Source of the DNA: Arthrobacter sp. SLBN-112
Lineage (GTDB): Bacteria; Actinomycetota; Actinomycetes; Actinomycetales; Micrococcaceae
Length of the DNA stretch: 64,000 nucleotides
Assembly: GCF_030944625.1 (NCBI RefSeq)
Contig: NZ_JAUSXY010000001.1
Location: forward strand, 3,286,001-3,350,000
Direction: 5' to 3'
The first letter of the stretch is position 1; each line of letters starts with the position of its first letter. A program made the position numbers and the translations under genes. Shown here piece by piece: positions 49,903 to 59,251 of the stretch. Below the pieces are notes generated by a model that searched no databases, had not been told where the DNA came from, and saw only the letters and a list, made by a program, of their open reading frames with translations.

Positions 49903-50946
49903 TTAGCCGAGGCCTGGGATGAGCAGGACTTTGCAGGCATCGCCGGTGAGAAGCTCCACGGCGTCGTCGATCTCGCTGAGCTTCTTGCGGTGGGTGATGA
50001 GCCAGTCGAGCTCCAGCTTTCCGGAGTCAAGCAGCAGCAGGCTCTGTTCCCAGGTTTCCCAGAGCCGGCGGCCGAAGATCCCGCGAAGGGTGATGCCCTT
50101 TTTGTTGATGTAGGCGGCGATGTCGACCTCTGCGGGGCGGCTGGGGTGTCCGACGGTGATGACGGTCGCTTCGCGGCGGACGGCGTCGAAGAGAGTGGTC
50201 AGCGTGCCGGGGGCTCCGGAGCATTCGAAGGCGACGTCGAAGCCGCCGCGCCGGCCGGTGAGTTCGCGGCAGCGTTCGACAATGCCGTCGCTGGGGTGCA
50301 GTGCGGTCGCGCCGAGTTTTTCGGCTTGGGCGCGGCGGTAGGGGTTGGGATCGACGGCGATGACATGGGAGGCGCCCATGAGCAGTGCCAGGTTCACGAC
50401 CACGAGCCCGACTGGGCCCGCGCCGCTGACGAGCACCGCCCTGCCCGCGACGGAGTAGTTGGCGCGCTGGATGGCGTGGACGGCGACGCCTGCGGCTTCG
50501 AGCAGTGCACCGGATTCGAGGGACAGGCCGGTGGGGAGCTTGACGCAGATGTCCTGGGGGACGGCCGCGTATTCGGCGAAAACACCGTCGATGTGCATGC
50601 CGAGGATGCCGGTTCGTTCGCAGGTGTGGGCGTCACCGGTGCGGCAGGGAAAGCACTGGCCGCAGGTCAGGTGGCTTTCAAGGGCGACCTGGTCGCCCAC
50701 CTTCAGGCCGGTGACCCCGGGGGCGACCTCGACGATGGTTCCTGCGCCTTCGTGGCCGAGGATGACCGGGAGGTTGAGGTTGAAGGCCTGGGCCGACGGG
50801 GTCCATTCGTAGAGTTCACGGTCCGTGCCGCACAGGGAGGCCGCGCCGACTTCAATGACGACATTGCCTTCCGTTGCCTTGGGATCGCCGGCGTCGGTGA
50901 CGTACGTGACGCCTCGTTCGGCTGCGTTTTTGACTACTGCCCGCAT
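49903..50946 (-). CDS. Zinc-dependent alcohol dehydrogenase (MDR family)
   Basis: A 347-residue medium-chain dehydrogenase. The catalytic zinc cysteine is in ASLCGTDRELYEW and the histidine-glutamate pair in ILGHEGAGTIVEV; the structural zinc is bound by CGQCFPCRTGDAHTC; the Rossmann motif is VSGAGPVGLVVV. It lies 51 bp downstream of the kinase gene. In this operon it probably oxidises the imported polyol acid to the 3-oxo acid that the kinase then phosphorylates. Confidence 0.92.
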   Translation of the reverse strand: MRAVVKNAAERGVTYVTDAGDPKATEGNVVIEVGAASLCGTDRELYEWTPSAQAFNLNLPVILGHEGAGTIVEVAPGVTGLKVGDQVALESHLTCGQCFPCRTGDAHTCERTGILGMHIDGVFAEYAAVPQDICVKLPTGLSLESGALLEAAGVAVHAIQRANYSVAGRAVLVSGAGPVGLVVVNLALLMGASHVIAVDPNPYRRAQAEKLGATALHPSDGIVERCRELTGRRGGFDVAFECSGAPGTLTTLFDAVRREATVITVGHPSRPAEVDIAAYINKKGITLRGIFGRRLWETWEQSLLLLDSGKLELDWLITHRKKLSEIDDAVELLTGDACKVLLIPGLG

Positions 50947-50997
50947 GGGGGCCGCCTTTCGTTGGTTCTTGATGCGTGGAGGAAATTGTGTGGAGTG

Positions 50998-52296
50998 TTA
51001 GGCGGGGAGCTGGCCGGCGAAGCGGCGCAGGATGTCGGTCGGTCCGACCTGTCCGCCCTTGAGCAGCAGCCGGCACCCGCCGACGGCGGAGGCGCCATCG
51101 GCGCGGAGAATGGGGCCGGCGGTGACGAACTGGTCCGATACCCGCAGTTGGCGCACGCCCATGGCGATAAGTGCGTGGCTGGAGGTATCGCCGCCACAGA
51201 CGGCGATGTCCCGGGTAAGCCCGGCATCGGCCATGCGGGCAGCAATGCCGCCAATCAACGTGCCGACGTACCCGGCGTCCACTGGTGTGCTTGCCCCGTA
51301 GCGTGGGTCAGCTGCGCCGCGGGTGGTGTGAACGACGACGTTGCGCCCTGCCCGGAGCGCGGCGGAAACGCGTTCATCCAGGGCGGCGACCAGGGCCGGG
51401 TCGTCGCTCTGCAGCAGCTCGGCAGGGACCGGGACGTCCTCCCAGCCATGGGAGGTTGCGTCGTTGATCTGCTCCGCTGTGGTGCTGGAGGCTGAGGCGC
51501 TGACGGCCAGCACCGGCCCGGAGGGCTTCTGCCGGCCGGGGGTGCGTGCAGCTTGGTCCGAGATGGACCTGGCCAGCGCGGCCATGATGCCGCCGGATCC
51601 GACCACGATCGAGGGACCGTGACCGTGCTCTTCCCGGGTGAGTGCTTCTGCGACCGCGTCCATGTGGTGTTCGTCGACGGCGTCAACCACGAAGGCCTTC
51701 GCCCCGGGTTCCCGCCTCCGGTCCGCCCAGGCATCCTTGAAGGTTCCGTCGTCATAAGCCGGCAGATGGATGGCCCCCGGTACCTGGTCGTCACCGAGCT
51801 GTTCGGTCAGGACCTGACGCAGGTCCGCTTCGGACATGGGTGTTGAAGGGTGGCGGGACATGACCGGGTGGCGGTCCAGCCGGTAAATCTGGCCGGCGTA
51901 GGTTGCGTAGTGGTTGCTGAAGGCGGTGTAGCGGCCGAAAGCGGGTTGGGCCGGGACGACCGGGATGGGTCCGTGCAGCGGGAACTGTTCGTGGAGCAGC
52001 TGGATACCGCGGCCGATGCTGCCGATGGTGGTGGAACTGTCGAAGGTGGAGCAGACCTTGTAGAGCAGGACCTCCAGGTTCAGCGTGGCGATGCCTGCAA
52101 GGTCACGGGTGACCAGGTTGTCGAAGGCCGTGCCGGACAGGGAACGGGCAGGCCCGGCGAACCCGACGACGTCGGTGTCCGTGGGCAGTGGGGCGTCCCC
52201 GATGACCAGGGCGGCTTCGAGCCCGTAGCGGTGGGCTTGGGCGAGGACGTCGGCGGCTCCGGTGAGGTCGTCGGCGACGAAACCGAAAGCGGGCAT
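50998..52296 (-). CDS. Four-carbon/branched acid sugar kinase (DUF1537 family, OiaK-like)
   Basis: A 432-residue kinase with the two DUF1537 domains. The N-terminal substrate domain begins PAFGFVADDLTGAADVLAQA, with the conserved ADDLTGA, and contains KVCSTFDSSTTIGSIGRGI. The C-terminal nucleotide domain has VVVHTTRGAADPR and VCGGDTSSHALIAMGVRQL. The start at 52296 overlaps the RuBisCO-like gene by 3 bp, with AAAGG upstream. Family members phosphorylate 3-oxo-isoapionate, threonate, erythronate or similar acids; its neighbour favours 3-oxo-isoapionate. Confidence 0.9.
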   Translation of the reverse strand: MPAFGFVADDLTGAADVLAQAHRYGLEAALVIGDAPLPTDTDVVGFAGPARSLSGTAFDNLVTRDLAGIATLNLEVLLYKVCSTFDSSTTIGSIGRGIQLLHEQFPLHGPIPVVPAQPAFGRYTAFSNHYATYAGQIYRLDRHPVMSRHPSTPMSEADLRQVLTEQLGDDQVPGAIHLPAYDDGTFKDAWADRRREPGAKAFVVDAVDEHHMDAVAEALTREEHGHGPSIVVGSGGIMAALARSISDQAARTPGRQKPSGPVLAVSASASSTTAEQINDATSHGWEDVPVPAELLQSDDPALVAALDERVSAALRAGRNVVVHTTRGAADPRYGASTPVDAGYVGTLIGGIAARMADAGLTRDIAVCGGDTSSHALIAMGVRQLRVSDQFVTAGPILRADGASAVGGCRLLLKGGQVGPTDILRRFAGQLPA

Positions 52297-52297
52297 G

Positions 52298-53545
52298 TCA
52301 GGCACCTTTCGCGAATGTCTGGACTGCGTGCAGGAGAGCATCGTCCCCGGTGTGGGCGAGCGTGTCCGCTGCGCTCTGCAGCGGCACTCCGTCGACGGCC
52401 GCTTCCCAAGCCTGGCGGAGGCTGCGCACTCCGGCTCCGGGTCCGTCCGGGTGGGCGGCGACTCCGCCTCCGGCGAGCATCATCAGGTCTGTGGAGCGTA
52501 CGGCCTCGAAGGTGGGGCCCGGGGTGGTGACGTTCTGCCCGGACGACAACACGGGAAGCGGTGCGATGGTCTGTCCGAGAGGTGCGAGCAGGCTTCGGAT
52601 GTTAGAGGCCACTTCTTCGTCGAGTTCGTAGAACTTGCTGCCCAGCCCGCTGGCGTGCAGGTGGTCGGCGCCGGCCAGGCGGGCCATCTGCTGCCAGACC
52701 CGGTAATCCATGCCCAGGGCCTTGGACCTCATGGAGGCCGCGAGACCGGCCCGGTGGCCGTGGATAGGAACCTCGGCGAAGCTGCGCAGCAACGCCAGGG
52801 CAGGCAGCCCCATCACGGGAATGTTCAGCATCACGCAGCGGCCGCCGGCCTCGACGACCAGGTCGTGGCGCTTTTGCAGGCCTGCGAGGTCGCCGGTGAT
52901 GTTGAAGGCGTACATGGTCGAGTGGCCGGTGACCTGCTCGGCTGCCCGGATCTCTTCGGTGGCGACTGCGACCCTGCGTTCCAGCGGCAGATAGGCCGGG
53001 TCAGTCATGAGTTCATCGTCCTTGATCAGGTCAATGGACGCCATCGCCAGATCCCGGACCACCAGTCGGAATTCATCTTCGGAAAGCCCGACGTTGGGCT
53101 TAACGATGGTGCCGACCATCACGCCCTGGACGTCGCTGATGAGCTTACGGGTCCCCTCGATACCGAAGGCCGGACCCGGGTGGGCGGCGACGAAGTCCTC
53201 CGGCAACTGAATGTCCTGAAGACGACAGGCGTAAAGATCGCCCAACTCGAAAAGATTGCCTGCAATCGCTGTCTGCAGCGTTGCCAGGTCGGTGCCGACG
53301 TTCTCCATCGGGAAGTCCACGGTCACCAGTGCAGCCCGGACCTTTTCCGGGTTCGCCCGTGATGGCAGAGAAGGGCGGCAAAAGCCCAGTTCCTGCACAT
53401 CCGAGATCCGGGCCGCGTGCCGCTCCCGGATCCGGGCGGATTCACCCGGCACCGGCAGGAAGGTGCCGCTGGACTGTTCGCCGGCCATGATGGCGGCGGC
53501 CTTTTCCGGGTCAATTTCAGATTCTAGGTAGTAGGTGCAACGCAC
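52298..53545 (-). CDS. RuBisCO-like protein (form IV), OiaX-like
   Basis: A RuBisCO-fold protein of about 415 residues. ESEIDPEKAAAIMAGEQSSG and the later FPMENVGTDLATLQTAIAGN form the N-terminal domain; IVKPNVGLSEDEFRLVVRDL and IDLIKDDELMTDPAYLPLE give the barrel's lysine and acidic ligands (KDDE replaces the KxDE of true RuBisCO); IHGHRAG follows. Together with a DUF1537 kinase this fits OiaX, which acts on 3-oxo-isoapionate 4-phosphate. The start is unclear: a GTG at 53545 gives the usual length, whereas the ATG with the best ribosome site (53574) is out of frame. Confidence 0.87.
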   Translation of the reverse strand: MRCTYYLESEIDPEKAAAIMAGEQSSGTFLPVPGESARIRERHAARISDVQELGFCRPSLPSRANPEKVRAALVTVDFPMENVGTDLATLQTAIAGNLFELGDLYACRLQDIQLPEDFVAAHPGPAFGIEGTRKLISDVQGVMVGTIVKPNVGLSEDEFRLVVRDLAMASIDLIKDDELMTDPAYLPLERRVAVATEEIRAAEQVTGHSTMYAFNITGDLAGLQKRHDLVVEAGGRCVMLNIPVMGLPALALLRSFAEVPIHGHRAGLAASMRSKALGMDYRVWQQMARLAGADHLHASGLGSKFYELDEEVASNIRSLLAPLGQTIAPLPVLSSGQNVTTPGPTFEAVRSTDLMMLAGGGVAAHPDGPGAGVRSLRQAWEAAVDGVPLQSAADTLAHTGDDALLHAVQTFAKGA

Positions 53546-53709
53546 CGAGCGCGGGGTCGCGCATGGAACTCTCCAATGTGGGGGCTTGAAACTTACGTAT
53601 CCGACTTTCACCTGCAGGTACTTTCACTTCGCTCACGCGCCGATGCGGGCTCAAGCAGGTGACTCGGGACTTCGCGTTCACGGCATCCTCTGTGACCCGG
53701 GAACCAAAG

Positions 53710-53734
53710 TTGTCCGTACCTTTGATACGTACAA
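53710..53734. promoter_or_regulatory. Inverted repeat in the RLP/GntR divergent promoter
   Basis: TTGTCCGTA (53710-53718) and TACGTACAA (53726-53734) are inverted with one mismatch and a 7-bp spacer. The position between the divergent RuBisCO-like and GntR genes suits a GntR operator. Confidence 0.5.
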
Positions 53735-53834
53735 TAGTAGGTGGTGCGGATCACGTCAAGACCGCCCCACGACACTGAATCCGCCGCGTGACCAACCTGA
53801 GGGCTAAGATGTGCACAGCGACAGAGGAGTCAAT

Positions 53835-54701
53835 GTGAGCGTGGAATCAACAGAGTCAGCGGCGGAGCAGGCGGGACGCAGCAGCCCTCTGAACCGGGAA
53901 GGCGGGGGCCCTCTCCACGCCCAAATCCGGGACATCCTGCACCGGCAAATCGTCGACATGGGACTTTCCCCAGGCTCTTCGCTACCCACCGAAGAGGAAC
54001 TGCAAAGACAGTTCGGCGTCTCCCGCAGCGTGGTACGCCAGGCGTTGTCCGGCCTCGCTGACCTGGGCCTGATTCGCCGCCAGCGCGGCCGCGGCAGCGT
54101 CGTAGCCGCTACACCAGTCCTCCGCCGGCATGTCCAGCGCGCGGGCGGCCTGGACGAACAGGCCGCAGCACACGGCCAGCGCCTCCGCACCCACGTCCTC
54201 ACCGTGGAACCGGCCGAGCCTCCCCTGGCCGGCATCGAGGCCCTCAACACCACCAACACCTGGAAGATCGAGCGGGTTCGCTACCTCGACGACCTTCCTG
54301 TGGCATTCATGCGGACCTGGGTCCCTCGCGACTTCTTCCCGCACTTCACCGTCGAACTGCTGGAAGATGCGTCCCTGTTGAGCCTGATGCGGGACCACGG
54401 CTACCACCCCGCCGGCGGCCCCCGCCAAGTACAGGCAGTCTCATCGGATCCCGACCTAGCCGGGAAGCTCAACATCAACACGCGCGAACCGCTGCTGCTG
54501 CTTCAAGGAGTTACCCGCGACGCTCTCGGCCATGGCCTCGAGTGGTTCAACGTCTGGCACAGCCCCAACACCGTTTTCGATGTCGACGCACAAGTTACAA
54601 CCCAGCCCGGAGGCGTCTCCCAAGAGCACATCCGCCGCCTTCGGACCCTGACCCAGCAACTGGAATCTGAACTATCAGATCTTGAGCGAGGGGCACACTA
54701 A
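53835..54701 (+). CDS. GntR-family regulator with UTRA domain (HutC subfamily)
   Basis: A 288-residue regulator from the GTG at 53835, which follows GAGGAG; a start at 53811 is less likely. The winged helix reads GPLHAQIRDILHRQIVDMGLSPGSSLPTEEELQRQFGVSRSVVRQAL, and the UTRA effector domain runs from about residue 110 (WKIERVRYLDDLPVAFMRTWVP) to the end. It is divergent from the RuBisCO-like operon and presumably responds to an acid-sugar intermediate. Confidence 0.92.
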   Translation: MSVESTESAAEQAGRSSPLNREGGGPLHAQIRDILHRQIVDMGLSPGSSLPTEEELQRQFGVSRSVVRQALSGLADLGLIRRQRGRGSVVAATPVLRRHVQRAGGLDEQAAAHGQRLRTHVLTVEPAEPPLAGIEALNTTNTWKIERVRYLDDLPVAFMRTWVPRDFFPHFTVELLEDASLLSLMRDHGYHPAGGPRQVQAVSSDPDLAGKLNINTREPLLLLQGVTRDALGHGLEWFNVWHSPNTVFDVDAQVTTQPGGVSQEHIRRLRTLTQQLESELSDLERGAH

Positions 54702-55213
54702 AGGCTGCGATGCCGCCGCACAGAGTCACCTCTTGACGGAAACGTTGAATCCCGACACCCCGCGGGAGCGCAACTGCCGAACAAACAAAGTTGCGGGATA
54801 CTTGCCGCGCCTCGCGCCCGTGTGTACCAATTCCCGCGGTTTCGAGACTCTTGGGGCGCGGGCTTCACCGGGCGCTTCATTCTCCGTGCCAGTCTTCTGC
54901 GTGTCGTCGACGCGACGCTCCGGTGCACCTGGAACCGAATGCAGCTCAAACTTAACGACGGTCTGCGCATGAGGTGCCTGAAACCGTGTCACATCATGAC
55001 GCTAATTCCGGCGACCTCCAGGAAAGGCCTAGTCAGGCACCATCGGACCGGCAGCCAGAGAACTATGGCACGTTGCAGAGTCGGCGGCAGCATGCAGCCC
55101 TCTGCGGGGCGGCCGGAAGCTACTTATTAAGGACTGGAGAACACCCGAAGCGGGAAAGTGTCAAGCTTTGTCAACACTACTCAGCTTAAAAAGCTTCTGA
55201 CCTGCGGAAACAC
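54702..55213. other. Gene-free right end of element B
   Basis: About 500 bp without a recognisable gene. It carries the end repeat AAGCTTTGTCAACAC (55163-55177), 36 bp before the tRNA-derived core, as at the other two junctions. I do not see the outer palindrome here. Confidence 0.55.
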
Positions 55214-55215
55214 CG

Positions 55216-55297
55216 TGCCCGAGGTGGGACTCGAACCCACACACCTTTCGATACCGCATTTTGAGTGCGGCGCGTCTGCCAATTCCGCCACTCGGGC
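55216..55297 (-). tRNA. tRNA-Leu (anticodon CAA)
   Basis: A complete class II tRNA on the minus strand. Acceptor GCCCGAG (at 55297) pairs with CTCGGGC, followed by discriminator A; CCA is not encoded. The anticodon stem CCGCA/TGCGG encloses CTCAAAA, giving CAA. A long variable arm is present, and the T-arm contains GTTCGAGTCCC. Its 3' 23 bp (55214-55236) recur at 6872 and 40767, marking it as the insertion target of the elements to its left. Confidence 0.95.
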
Positions 55298-55500
55298 GCG
55301 GAATACATGGAGCAAACCGCTACGCCCACAGCTGACTGTGAGCAACGCGATCGCTTCACGTACGCGGAATTACTCTACATGCAGATAGGCTGAATTCCAG
55401 AATCGCGCCGCCGTCGCCGCAAACAAACCCTGCAAGCCAAGTACAGCCGCGGTGGCACCTAAGATAGTGATGTCCCGCCGTACCTTTTCAAGGAGATCCC

Positions 55501-56106
55501 GTGACTGAACAGACGGAGTCCAAGTCCACGTCCCAGCCGGCGCGCCGCGTCATTGTGGCAGAGGATGAAACCCTCATCCGCCTCGACATCATCGAGATCC
55601 TGCGCGGCGAAGGCTACGACGTCGTGGGTGAGGCGGACAACGGCGAGAAGGCCGTCCAGCTCGCCGAGGAACTGAAGCCGGATCTGGTCCTCATGGACGT
55701 CAAGATGCCCGTCATGGACGGCATTTCCGCAGCCGAGAAGATCGTCAAGGCCCGCATCGCGCCCGTGGTGCTGCTGACCGCGTTCAGCCAGAAGGAACTG
55801 GTGGAACGCGCCCGCGACGCCGGCGCCATGGCGTACGTGGTCAAGCCGTTCACACCCGCAGACCTCATCCCGGCCCTGGAGATCGCCCTCTCCCGCCATG
55901 AGGAGATCAAGGCCCTCGAGAGCGAGGTCTCCGACCTGCAGGAACAGTTCGCCACCCGCAAACTCGTTGAACGCGCCAAGAGCCTGCTGACCACCAAAAT
56001 GGGCCTGACGGAACCGGAAGCCTTCCGCTGGATCCAGAAGACCTCCATGGACCGCCGCCTCAGCATGCGCGAGGTCGCCGAAACCATCATCAACCAGGTC
56101 AACTAG
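55501..56106 (+). CDS. pdtaR: ANTAR-type response regulator (PdtaR-like)
   Basis: A 201-residue response regulator with an RNA-binding output. The receiver domain has the acidic pair in VIVAEDETLIRLDI, the phosphorylated aspartate D66 in DLVLMDVKMPVMDG, the threonine in PVVLLTAFS and the lysine in AYVVKPFTP. A coiled-coil linker (residues 125-150) leads to the ANTAR domain, AKSLLTTKMGLTEPEAFRWIQKTSMDRRLSMREVAETII, which binds dual-hexaloop RNA to prevent termination. The GTG start follows AAGGAGA. It is part of the conserved actinobacterial chromosome. Confidence 0.92.
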   Translation: MTEQTESKSTSQPARRVIVAEDETLIRLDIIEILRGEGYDVVGEADNGEKAVQLAEELKPDLVLMDVKMPVMDGISAAEKIVKARIAPVVLLTAFSQKELVERARDAGAMAYVVKPFTPADLIPALEIALSRHEEIKALESEVSDLQEQFATRKLVERAKSLLTTKMGLTEPEAFRWIQKTSMDRRLSMREVAETIINQVN

Positions 56107-56183
56107 GCCGCGGGCCGGGCCGGCCGGGACCATCAGGGATTTCGACAGGCTCAATCACCGGACGGTCTACACGCCGGAGCACT

Positions 56184-56227
56184 AAAAAGGGAGGATCCCC
56201 GCCAAGCGGCGGGGATCCTCCCTTTTT
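56184..56227. terminator. Bidirectional terminator between pdtaR and pyk
   Basis: A perfect 20-bp stem from AAAAAGGGAGGATCCCCGCC with a 4-base loop, having A-run and T-run on its two sides, so it serves both converging genes. Confidence 0.9.
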
Positions 56228-56238
56228 GGTTCGAAAGC

Positions 56239-57729
56239 CTAGGCCTTCTTCTTCTTTTCCGGCCAGGGGCCGAGCTTTTCCTTGTTGCTGCTGACTTCAC
56301 CGGCGCGCGTGGAGTCGGCGAGGTCGCCTACCTTGTGCACCTTCAGCGAGTTGGTGGAACCGGCTTTTCCGGGAGGGGAACCGGCAGCGATGACCACCAG
56401 GTCACCGTCCTGCACCAGGCCCATTTCCTCGAGGCTGCGGTCCACCTGTGCGGTCATGGCGTCGGTGTGGTCCACCATCTGCACCAGCACCGGCTGGATG
56501 CCCCAGGTCAGCGCCATCTGGTTCCAGACCTGCTCCACCGGGGTGAACGCGAAGACCGGCTTGATGGGGCGCAGGCGGGACAGGCGTCGGGCGGAGTCAC
56601 CGGACTGGGTGAACGCACAGATGTACTTGGCGTCCAGCTGGTCGGCGATTTCGACGGCGGCACGGGTGATGGCGCCACCACGGGTCTTGGGCTTGGTCCC
56701 CAGCGGGGGGACGCGCTCCAGGCCGTGGACCTCGGTGGATTCGATGATCCGGGCCATGGTCTTGACCGTTTCGATCGGGTACTTGCCCACGCTGGTCTCA
56801 CCGGAAAGCATGACGGCGTCGGCACCATCGAGGACGGCGTTGGCGCAGTCGGATGCCTCTGCACGGGTCGGGCGCGGGTTGTCGATCATGGACTCAAGCA
56901 CCTGGGTGGCCACGATGACCGGCTTCGCCCAGCGGCGGGCCAGCTCGATGGCGCGCTTCTGCACGATCGGCACTTCCTCCAACGGAAGCTCCACGCCGAG
57001 GTCGCCACGGGCCACCATGATCGCGTCGAACGCGTCGATGATCTCCGGCAGCTGTTCAACAGCCTGCGGCTTCTCGATCTTGGCGATGACCGGCACGCGG
57101 CGGCCTTCTTCATCCATGATCTCGTGCACACGGACGATGTCCGATGCATCACGGACGAACGAGAGAGCCACCAGGTCCACGCCGCGGCGCATCGCCCAGC
57201 GGAGGTCGTCCTCATCCTTCTCGCTCAGGGCGGGAACGTTGACGGCCACGCCCGGAAGGTTGATGCCCTTGTTGTTGGACACCATGCCGCCGACGGTCAC
57301 CTCGGCAACGACTTTGACGTCGTCGACCTCAATGGCGCGCAACGCCACCTTGCCGTCGTCGATCAGCAACGCATCCCCCACGTTGACGTCCTCGGTGAGG
57401 CTCTTCAGGGTGGTGGAGCAAATCTCCTTGGTGCCGGGAACGTCCTCGGTGGTGATGGTGAAGATGTCACCCACGGCCAGGGCGTGCGGACCGTCAACGA
57501 AACGGCCCAGGCGGATCTTTGGGCCCTGCAGGTCGGCCATGATCGCCACGGCCTTGCCCAGGTCCGCTGCCGCCTTGCGGACGTTTTCGTAGGTGTTGTC
57601 GTGCACGGTGTAATCGCCGTGGCTCATGTTCATGCGGGCGACGTCAACGCCGGCCTCCAGCACAGCCAGGGTGTTCTCGTAGCTGGCAATTGCCGGGCCA
57701 AACGTAGCCACAATTTTTGCGCGTCTCAT
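56239..57729 (-). CDS. pyk: Pyruvate kinase
   Basis: A 496-residue glycolytic enzyme that transfers phosphate from phosphoenolpyruvate to ADP. It has AKIVATFGPAIASYENTLAVL at the start, MNMSHGDYTVHDNTYENVRK, LQGPKIRLGRF, the catalytic-lysine signature VIAKIEKPQAVEQL with the metal-binding glutamate, MVARGDLGVELPLEEVP, and the allosteric C-terminal domain from about residue 355. The length and fold are normal. It faces pdtaR across a bidirectional terminator and has gltD upstream in the same direction. Confidence 0.97.
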   Translation of the reverse strand: MRRAKIVATFGPAIASYENTLAVLEAGVDVARMNMSHGDYTVHDNTYENVRKAAADLGKAVAIMADLQGPKIRLGRFVDGPHALAVGDIFTITTEDVPGTKEICSTTLKSLTEDVNVGDALLIDDGKVALRAIEVDDVKVVAEVTVGGMVSNNKGINLPGVAVNVPALSEKDEDDLRWAMRRGVDLVALSFVRDASDIVRVHEIMDEEGRRVPVIAKIEKPQAVEQLPEIIDAFDAIMVARGDLGVELPLEEVPIVQKRAIELARRWAKPVIVATQVLESMIDNPRPTRAEASDCANAVLDGADAVMLSGETSVGKYPIETVKTMARIIESTEVHGLERVPPLGTKPKTRGGAITRAAVEIADQLDAKYICAFTQSGDSARRLSRLRPIKPVFAFTPVEQVWNQMALTWGIQPVLVQMVDHTDAMTAQVDRSLEEMGLVQDGDLVVIAAGSPPGKAGSTNSLKVHKVGDLADSTRAGEVSSNKEKLGPWPEKKKKA

Positions 57730-57793
57730 ATACCTACCCTATTGGTCACTTGCATTGGTTAAGTTGTCGGCGAGGTGAACCCTCGATGCACCC

Positions 57794-59243
<1,450 letters not shown>

Positions 59244-59251
<8 letters not shown>

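Larger units (their letters stand above)
40790..55213. mobile_element. Element B: tRNA-Leu-associated genomic island
   Basis: Lies between the core at 40767 and the intact tRNA-Leu 3' end at 55214. Carries uncharacterised proteins, a serine recombinase and an Ltp-repeat protein in its left half and a carbohydrate-acid operon at the right. The left half is visibly poorer in GC than the flanking operons. No tRNA-type integrase is seen. Confidence 0.6.

Noticed and set aside
49891-51495. Long plus-strand open frame over the zinc dehydrogenase and kinase genes
   Set aside because: Both opposite-strand genes have intact catalytic motifs; this frame spans their boundary and has no recognisable domain.
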